A DNA stretch of 64,000 bases from Mesorhizobium sp. GTDB taxonomy: Bacteria > Pseudomonadota > Alphaproteobacteria > Rhizobiales > Rhizobiaceae. The stretch is taken from assembly GCF_004962245.1 (NCBI RefSeq), contig NZ_SUHQ01000018.1, positions 62,001 through 126,000 on the forward strand, given 5' to 3'. The position numbers were made by a program, and so were the translations under genes. The notes beneath the pieces were generated by a model, which saw only the letters and a list, made by a program, of their open reading frames with translations, was not told where the DNA came from and ran no database searches. Positions 58,787 through 64,000 of this stretch are shown one piece after another; position 1 is the stretch's first letter; every line of letters starts with the position of its first letter.

Positions 58787-58801
58787 TTAAAATTTGCCTA
58801 A
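58787..58801. promoter_or_regulatory. One-mismatch CtrA box upstream of sciP
   Basis: TTAAAATTTGCCTAA is TTAA-N7-CTAA; on the minus strand TTAG-N7-TTAA. It lies 56-70 bases before the sciP start. Caulobacter sciP is CtrA-activated, so a similar loop is plausible here. Confidence 0.5.
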
Positions 58802-58815
58802 GCAGACCCTAATAG

Positions 58816-58965
58816 CTAGGTAAGGATCATGAACGCCGCGTTAGTCTTTTCGTCGGCATTTGAGATATCCGCCCGCAAGCGCTGAATCCGTTCAAAAAAA
58901 TCGGCCAGCTCGCGAAGCTGGCGCACCTGGAAAGCTTGACCTATATTCCTGCCATTGGCATTCAA
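58816..58965 (-). CDS. Possible small protein between sciP and mnmA
   Basis: A 49-codon minus-strand frame from TTG (58965-58963) to TAG ends in a charged helix: VRQLRELADFFERIQRLRAD, then ISNADEKTNAAFMILT. The helix is amphipathic and looks protein-like, but the start codon is poor, no ribosome site is seen, and it has not been checked for conservation. It may be noise or a remnant. Confidence 0.28.
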   Translation of the reverse strand: MNANGRNIGQAFQVRQLRELADFFERIQRLRADISNADEKTNAAFMILT

Positions 58966-59002
58966 GCGTCGTCATTCAGGCGCCGTGCAGAACGAAAGAA
59001 CC

Positions 59003-60193
59003 ATGAACAGCCTCGATCTTCCCGGACGTCCCGAAAACACCCGCGTCGTTGTCGCCATGTCGGGCGGCGTCGATTCGTCGGTGGTTGCCGGTCTTTTGAA
59101 GCGCGAGGGCTACGGTGTCGTCGGCGTCACGCTGCAGCTCTATGACCATGGCGCCGCAACGCACCGGGCCGGCTCGTGCTGCGCCGGCCAGGACATCGAT
59201 GATGCTCGCCGCGTCTCCGAGACGCTCGGCATTCCGCATTATGTGCTCAATTACGAGGAGCGCTTCCGCAAGGCGGTGATCGACCCCTTCGCGGAGAGCT
59301 ATGTGGCCGGCGAAACGCCGATCCCTTGCGTTTCCTGCAACCAGACGGTGAAGTTCGCCGACCTTCTGGCAACCGCCAAGGAGCTCGGCGCCGACGCGCT
59401 GGCCACCGGCCATTACATCCGTTCCGGCACCAACGGCGCCCATCGCGCCCTGTACCGGCCGGTCGACGCGGACCGCGACCAGAGCTATTTCCTGTTCGCC
59501 ACCACACAGGCACAGATCGACTATCTGCGCTTTCCGCTCGGCGGCCTGTCAAAGCCGGAGGTTCGCGCCATAGCCGAGGACATGGGGCTGACGGTCGCCG
59601 CCAAGCAGGACAGCCAGGACATCTGTTTCGTGCCGCAGGGCAAATATTCCGACATCATCGCCAAGCTGAAGCCGGCTGCCGCCAATCCAGGCGACATCGT
59701 CCATATCGACGGCCGCGTTCTCGGCCGCCATGAAGGCATTTTGCGCTACACGATCGGTCAGCGCCGCGGCATCGGCGTCGCCTCGGGTGAGCCGCTCTAC
59801 GTCGTCCATCTCGACGCCGACCGGGCCCGCGTCGTCGTTGGCCCGCGCGAGGCGCTGGAGACGCACAAGATCTATTTGCGCGACATGAACTGGCTGGGCG
59901 ACGCCGCGCTGTCCGACATCCCGCCGGCCGGGCTGGAGCTTTTCGCCAAGGTCCGCTCGACGCGCCCGCCACGCCCCGCCGTGCTGCATCACAGCGCCGG
60001 CATCACCTCGGTGGAGTTGGTCGACGGCGAGTCCGGCATCGCGCCCGGCCAGGCCTGCGTGCTCTATTCCGACGACGGCAACGAGGCCCGCGTGTTCGGT
60101 GGCGGTTTCATCGAGCGTTCCGAGCGTGGCGCCGAGGCCGAGGCGATGCTGACGCGGCTGGCGGCCCGGCCAGCGCGGGTTCCCGCCGAATGA
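59003..60193 (+). CDS. mnmA: tRNA 2-thiouridine(34) synthase MnmA
   Basis: 396 residues. PP-loop AMSGGVDSSVVAGLLK near residue 18 for ATP, catalytic Cys in PIPCVSCNQTVKF and in DSQDICFVPQG (about residues 108-112 and 210), plus GSCCAGQDIDDAR. It puts sulfur on U34 of Glu, Gln and Lys tRNAs. The ATG at 59003 follows GAAAGAACC; upstream frame extension is not used. It is alone, with the Gfo/Idh gene convergent. Confidence 0.95.
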   Translation: MNSLDLPGRPENTRVVVAMSGGVDSSVVAGLLKREGYGVVGVTLQLYDHGAATHRAGSCCAGQDIDDARRVSETLGIPHYVLNYEERFRKAVIDPFAESYVAGETPIPCVSCNQTVKFADLLATAKELGADALATGHYIRSGTNGAHRALYRPVDADRDQSYFLFATTQAQIDYLRFPLGGLSKPEVRAIAEDMGLTVAAKQDSQDICFVPQGKYSDIIAKLKPAAANPGDIVHIDGRVLGRHEGILRYTIGQRRGIGVASGEPLYVVHLDADRARVVVGPREALETHKIYLRDMNWLGDAALSDIPPAGLELFAKVRSTRPPRPAVLHHSAGITSVELVDGESGIAPGQACVLYSDDGNEARVFGGGFIERSERGAEAEAMLTRLAARPARVPAE

Positions 60194-60226
60194 TCCCGAT
60201 TCTACCGGGATAGATCAGGGCTCTAG
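60193..60226. repeat. ATCCCGATTC...GGGCTCTAG repeat, copy 2
   Basis: GATCCCGATTCTACCGGGAT, then AGATCAGGGCTCTAGTC, closely matches 43857-43890. It bridges the convergent ends of mnmA and the Gfo/Idh gene and can form a hairpin. Confidence 0.65.
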
Positions 60227-60251
60227 TCTAACACGGCGGCGCGCTTCTCGC

Positions 60252-61217
60252 TCAGGAAGACGATCCTGTGTGGGTAACCGTGCCTGCAGTCAGGATGCGC
60301 AGCACCCTGATGGCTTCCTCGCCGCTGGTGCGCGGTTCTGCCCGCGTCTCGATGCATTGGATGAAATGCTCGAGCTCTCGCGTCAGCGGCATGCCCTCGC
60401 CCACCGCCACATAGGACGGCTCGTTGGTGGTAAAGGCCCATTGGCCGCTGTCTTGCCATACCGCGTGGCGGTAGACGGCGAGCTTGCGCTCCCACGGTTC
60501 GACATCGTCGAACACCGCCATCGCCTTGGTGCCGACCACGGTCAGCCGTCGTTCGCGGTAGGGATTGAGCCGCGACGCGAAGAGATGGCTACGCAGACCG
60601 TTGGGAAAACGCATGTGCAGATGCGCGAAATCGCTGAGATTATCGAGGAGCGCTGCCCCCTCGCCGCGCACCTCGATCGGTTCCGTGCCGGTGATGGCGA
60701 GGATCATCGACAGATCGTGCGGCGCAAGATCCCACAGCGCGTCGTTCTCGGTGTGGAACTTGCCGAGCCCGAGCCGGTGCGAATGGATATAACGGACCTC
60801 GCCGAGCTCGCCATTGTCGATCAACGCCTTCAACGTCTCGAAGGCGGGATGAAAGCGCAGCACATGGCCGACCATGAAGACGCGGCCATTATCGGCCGCC
60901 GCCTTCACCGAACGCTCGGCATCCGCCACCGTCAGCGCGATCGGCTTTTCCACCAGCACGTCCTTGCCCCCCTGGACGGCTTGCACCGCCATGTCGGCGT
61001 GGAACTGCGGCGGCAGCGCCATGACGATGGCGTCGATGTCGTTGCGGACAAACAGCGCCTCCGGCTCGATCGCCAGGCAATCCTGTTCACTGGCGAACCC
61101 TTCGGCACGGGCACGGTTGACGTCCGAGACCGCGTGCAGCGCGCCGAGCGCCTTGAGGGTGCGGATGTGGTTGCTGCCCCAGTATCCGCAACCGAGGACT
61201 GCAATGCGCGGTTTCAT
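60252..61217 (-). CDS. Gfo/Idh/MocA-family oxidoreductase
   Basis: 321 residues. NAD motif AVLGCGYWGSNHIRTL near residue 6, EKPIALTVADAE (catalytic Lys in EKP), and a C-terminal alpha/beta domain (HSHRLGLGKFHTENDALWDL with a His-Asp pair HDLSMI). Such enzymes oxidise or epimerise sugars or inositols; the DLAPHDLSM motif recalls UDP-N-acetylglucosamine 3-dehydrogenase-like members. No sugar-operon neighbours help. I start at the ATG ending at 61217; a TTG at 61226 is in frame. Confidence 0.85.
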   Translation of the reverse strand: MKPRIAVLGCGYWGSNHIRTLKALGALHAVSDVNRARAEGFASEQDCLAIEPEALFVRNDIDAIVMALPPQFHADMAVQAVQGGKDVLVEKPIALTVADAERSVKAAADNGRVFMVGHVLRFHPAFETLKALIDNGELGEVRYIHSHRLGLGKFHTENDALWDLAPHDLSMILAITGTEPIEVRGEGAALLDNLSDFAHLHMRFPNGLRSHLFASRLNPYRERRLTVVGTKAMAVFDDVEPWERKLAVYRHAVWQDSGQWAFTTNEPSYVAVGEGMPLTRELEHFIQCIETRAEPRTSGEEAIRVLRILTAGTVTHTGSSS

Positions 61218-61333
61218 CAATTCCAACTCTAGAATTTCGTGGCCGAGACATAGCGGCGCGCCCCGGCGAACTCAACCCCGGCAGGTGCGCTCAAATGTCT
61301 GCCCGGCAAAGCTTTTCGGCGATTAGAACGACA

Positions 61334-61351
61334 TGCGTCCACTTGGACGCA
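61334..61351. repeat. TGCGTCCA-N2-TGGACGCA palindrome, copy 2
   Basis: TGCGTCCA (61334-61341), CT, TGGACGCA (61344-61351), identical arms to 55245-55262. It lies in the 350-base gap between the oxidoreductase gene and tRNA-Met, in which nothing else is recognised. Confidence 0.7.
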
Positions 61352-61569
61352 CAAAGTGCGCGTCTCGAGACTTTGAATCTTCGCATCGTGCTTTCCGAAC
61401 CGAAGGTCAGCGCAGCAAAAATCGATTCCGATGCGATGAAATATGCCCGGCATGCCGGCTGCATCGATGCTTGACAGGCTTGCCGTCCCAACCTTATATC
61501 CGCCCGACCTTGGCGAACGCTTCGATATGCCTTCCGATTTAAGGCGGATTTCGGGCCTTTCGCCGCCCT

Positions 61570-61646
61570 GGCGGGGTAGCTCAGTTGGTTAGAGCACGGG
61601 AATCATAATCCTGGGGTCGGGGGTTCAAGTCCCTCTCCCGCTACCA
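61570..61646 (+). tRNA. tRNA-Met (CAT)
   Basis: 77 bases with encoded CCA. Acceptor GGCGGGG/TCCCGCT, the D arm TAGCTCAGTTGGTTAGAGCA, anticodon stem CGGGA/TCCTG with loop ATCATAA (anticodon CAT), and T arm GGGGGTTCAAGTCCC. It fits an elongator tRNA-Met; tRNA-Ile(CAT) cannot be fully excluded from this sequence. Confidence 0.93.
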
Positions 61647-62268
61647 TCACTGCAGCGCTAGGCGCCTCTCCCGGCTTGCGATTTGGCAGGTTGAGAAGCT
61701 CCGCACTAATGACCGCGTCCTGAGCCGGATCGAGGTCCGGATCGCTTGTCTCCTTTTCCTGCAGCCGCTGGCGTTTCTGGTCTTCGGCGCCCGGAAGCCC
61801 CATCCGTGACGGTCCAAGAGTGGGGAAGGCGATGCCGTCGATGCTCTCCGTCCTCACCCCTTCGAACAAATTGTGATCGCAGTAGCCGTAGCCGCGGAAC
61901 CGCCCGGGGGGCTGGTAGAATCTCTCGTCGAGCGTGACATGATCATGGCGCGAGAGAGAAATTAGGCCGGGCAGATAGCGGATATGCTCATACTCACGGG
62001 CTGCCGAGTCGGCAGCGTGTACGGAAATGCGCGCTGCGTAACCGGTCTTGATCGTGTGCGGCCCCCACAGCTTGTCCCCCGTGGAAATCCAGGCGGTTTC
62101 ATGGGTCGTGGCATGACCCAGCACGGCATTGTCGACGAGGACGCCGATCGGTCCTGTTTCTTTCAGGAAACGCCGCGCACGATACGTCGAAAAATCGGCG
62201 AGCCGCTGCGAAACACGTGGCCGGTATTCGAAGCGCAGATGCTCCAGATATCGTGAAAAGCGATTCAT
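61603..62268 (-). CDS. Uncharacterised accessory protein running into the tRNA
   Basis: 221 residues with no recognised family. It begins NRFSRYLEHLRFEYRPRVSQ; a compact segment follows (ETGPIGVLVDNAVLGHATTH). The last 14 codons (VAGEGLEPPTPGL, after M) are the reverse strand of tRNA-Met, so the natural end may have been lost when the patch joined the tRNA. I start at the ATG ending at 62268, next to an AT-rich control region shared with the divergent mobile mystery protein A gene. The function is unknown. Confidence 0.55.
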   Translation of the reverse strand: MNRFSRYLEHLRFEYRPRVSQRLADFSTYRARRFLKETGPIGVLVDNAVLGHATTHETAWISTGDKLWGPHTIKTGYAARISVHAADSAAREYEHIRYLPGLISLSRHDHVTLDERFYQPPGRFRGYGYCDHNLFEGVRTESIDGIAFPTLGPSRMGLPGAEDQKRQRLQEKETSDPDLDPAQDAVISAELLNLPNRKPGEAPSAAVMVAGEGLEPPTPGL

Positions 62269-62301
62269 CGACCGAGTTTGGCTGATTAGACCCGCCGTTG
62301 G

Positions 62302-62354
62302 CAATAACATATACATTATCATAAGTTTACAAGTTGATAATATGTAAGCTATTG
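62302..62354. promoter_or_regulatory. AT-rich imperfect inverted repeat between divergent genes
   Basis: CAATAACATATACATTATCA (62302-62321) and TGATAATATGTAAGCTATTG (62335-62354) face each other with ends CAATA/TATTG and cores TTATCA/TGATAA. It is AT-rich within a GC-rich genome, likely the operator of the HTH protein downstream. Confidence 0.5.
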
Positions 62355-62389
62355 CATGAACATGTTTGAATAATGATAAGGTTATCAAA

Positions 62390-62863
62390 ATGCGCCCGCA
62401 GGAACGCGCCACAGCCAGACGCCAGCTCGACAAGAGGCTCAGCCCCTTGCGAACCCGGGAGGGATTCGCAAGGCCGCCGCGCGGCTGGATCAAGGCGATC
62501 CGCGAAGCGCTCGGCATGACGACGGCACAGCTTGGAAAGCGGCTGGGCGTCAGCCAGCCGCGCGCCGTCGCCATCGAAAAAGCCGAAAGCACCAATGCGA
62601 TCACGCTCGATTCGCTTGAACGCGCCGCCCGGGCGCTGGACTGCGACCTCGTCTATGCGCTGGTGCCGCGCAAGCCGCTCGAAACCCTTACCGAAGAACG
62701 CGCCCTCAGGCTGGCAAGGCGCCGCGTCAGGCCTGCCCGCCACACAATGGCGCTTGAAGCACAAAGCGTCGATCCGGAAGCCGAGGAAGAGCAGGTCAGG
62801 CATCTCGCAAGACGCCTGCTGGAAAAGCCCGGCTCGGCGCTGTGGGATGACGAGGCGTTATGA
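62390..62863 (+). CDS. Mobile mystery protein A (XRE-type HTH)
   Basis: 157 residues, the family's length. RQLDKRLSPLRTREGFARPP and GWIKAIREALGMTTAQLGKR lead into an HTH (LGVSQPRAVAIEKAEST), then LERAARALDCDLVYALVPR and the end LLEKPGSALWDDEAL. This matches the protein called mobile mystery protein A, which is normally followed by a Fic-domain mobile mystery protein B. Here a transposase gene takes the place where B should begin. AAGG is about 9 bases before the ATG. It probably regulates the pair through the adjacent palindrome. Confidence 0.78.
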   Translation: MRPQERATARRQLDKRLSPLRTREGFARPPRGWIKAIREALGMTTAQLGKRLGVSQPRAVAIEKAESTNAITLDSLERAARALDCDLVYALVPRKPLETLTEERALRLARRRVRPARHTMALEAQSVDPEAEEEQVRHLARRLLEKPGSALWDDEAL

Positions 62864-63977
62864 CAGTCGCCTATCGAAAACCGGTCGCTCGTCGTCTCGG
62901 TTGGAGGCTTCGCCGCGAGCATCGCGGCGAAGTCGATCGAACACCAGTTTGACGCCGACGGTCTGGCCGGCGAAGACCTGGCTGAGATTGATCTTCTTGC
63001 GATTGTAGCAGATGCGCCCGCAGGTGGTGAAGGTGACTGCCTTGTCGTGGAAAGGGTAGTCGAGCTGCGGCAGTCCCCGATAGGGTCGCGGCGAGAGGCT
63101 GTAGCGCTCGGCAGGGCAGGCCATATCGAGCGCCTGGTGCGGGCGTTCGGTGTTGTACTCCTCGACGAAGTCATCGAACCTGGCCTGCTGCTGCAGGAAG
63201 TTGGCGCCGGCCGGTTTGGTGGTCTCCAGTTTCAGGGTCAGATGCATGCGTTCATGGCGGCCGTTCTGCTGCGGGCAGCCGGGCTTGATGCGCTCGATGG
63301 CGATGCCAAGCCTCAACCACCACACCGACAGCCGGGAGAGATTGAACAGCGCATTGGGACTGGCAAAGGGCACGCCGTTGTCGGTTCTGATCGCCCCAGG
63401 CAGGCCGAATTCCCTGAAAACGCTTTCGAACACGGTGAAAGCATAGGCCTCCTTGGTGGTGTGAAGCCTCGCAGGCCAACAGATAACGGCTGGCGAAGTC
63501 GCTGACCGTCAACGGATAGCAGTAGCGCCGGTCGGCCAGCATGAACTCGCCCTTGTAATCGGCGCACCACAACTCATTGGGCGCGGCGACGTGAGACAGC
63601 GGCGTTCCCGTGGCCCTGTTGCGTCGCCGCTTGCGGCGCTTGACCAAGCCGTGGCGGTCGAGCACCGCATGCACCGTCGAGATCGCCGGACAATGAACGT
63701 CCGGATAGAGCCGCACCAATCGCTCCCTGATCTTCGGCGCGCCCCAGTTGGGCTTGTCCTGCTTGGCACGCACAATCAGCTTCTCGATTTGGAAAGGAAG
63801 CTGATTGGCGTGCCGGTAAGGCCGCCGCGAGCGGTCAGTCAGCCCTTCCAGCCCGCTGTCATTGTAGCGGTTGATGAGCTTGTAGCCGGTCTTGCGCGAG
63901 ATTCCGAACTCCCGGCAGACCACCGCCATCTTCTCGCCATCCAGAAGCCGCGCTACGAATTTGAGACGCTCGTCCAT
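62858..63977 (-). mobile_element. IS481-type insertion sequence, transposase frameshifted
   Basis: The transposase reads from the ATG at 63977 (DERLKFVARLLDGEKMAVV, HTH; ELWCADYKGEF, first Asp of DDE) to about 63460, then continues one base out of frame (YAFTVFESVFREFG; IRTDNGVPF, second Asp; QNGRHERMHL, Glu) to 62858. Rejoined, it would be about 370 residues. The shift is in CEA-S/LHTTKEA. The reading frame runs into the last codons of mobile mystery protein A, so the left end lies near 62861-62880; the right end is past 64000. Inverted repeats cannot be confirmed. Confidence 0.8.
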
Positions 63978-64000
63978 AAGGTTGCACTCCTGCCAAGGCA

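Noticed and set aside
61603..62604. Longer start for the ORF overlapping tRNA-Met
   Set aside because: Extending beyond 62268 crosses the divergent AT-rich control region and the opposite mobile mystery protein A gene.

Overview
The window looks like a chromosomal segment of an alphaproteobacterium of the order Rhizobiales, most likely Mesorhizobium or a close relative. The signs are GC-rich codon use, a fused TrpE(G) anthranilate synthase behind a Trp-Trp-Trp leader peptide, choline ChoXWV uptake genes, a ChpT/CtrA/SciP/EipA cell-cycle and envelope block, a RirA-type iron box and several dispersed palindromic intergenic repeats of the kind common in rhizobia. Genus placement is by recognition only; no database was searched.

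Layout. 1-4338: end of a BatA/DUF4159 and amidotransferase-like membrane protein operon. 4504-7751: ClpS adaptor, an ArsR-SRPBCC-GFA cluster with an operator inside its promoter, and a persulfide dioxygenase-rhodanese fusion. 8009-11097 (minus): choline ABC transporter choX-choW-choV. 11347-11958: thymidine kinase. 12226-19195: a five-gene plus-strand block without clear function (coiled-coil protein, unknown, AAA+ ATPase, unknown, DUF2333-like membrane protein); this is the best candidate for an undescribed system. 19275-24054: SnoaL-like protein, formate-THF ligase, a divergent isochorismatase/GlxA pair and an acetyltransferase. 24216-30654: DUF4126-like protein, flavin disulfide reductase, aspartoacylase-like protein, trpL-trpE(G) attenuation operon and a cation diffusion facilitator. 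30679-31306: VapBC pair with a frameshifted toxin. 31353-37622: a duplicated secreted protein, DsrE-like Tat protein, SDR, monooxygenase, AbrB-type transporter and a TonB siderophore receptor under a RirA-type box. 37632-40008: transposase remnant, candidate leucine leader peptide and leuA. 40203-51648: metabolic and regulatory singletons, including a CtrA-box gene, an SDR/CoA-transferase/HugZ run and a NolR-like regulator. 51681-58731: coiled-coil protein, EipA, ChpT, a single-domain response regulator, CtrA, FliJ, an HxlR/oxidoreductase pair and SciP. 59003-61217: mnmA and a Gfo/Idh dehydrogenase. 61570-64000: tRNA-Met followed by an accessory patch (ORF running antisense into the tRNA, mobile mystery protein A, frameshifted IS481-type transposase cut by the window end).

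How the genes work together. ChpT passes phosphate to CtrA and SciP restrains CtrA; a perfect TTAA-N7-TTAA box sits before an unrelated membrane-protein gene at 43172 and a one-mismatch box sits before sciP. Amino-acid supply is under leader-peptide control at trpE(G) and probably at leuA. Several divergent regulator/target pairs have visible palindromes in their shared promoters. Two single-base frameshifts (vapC, IS481 transposase) could be real decay or sequence errors.
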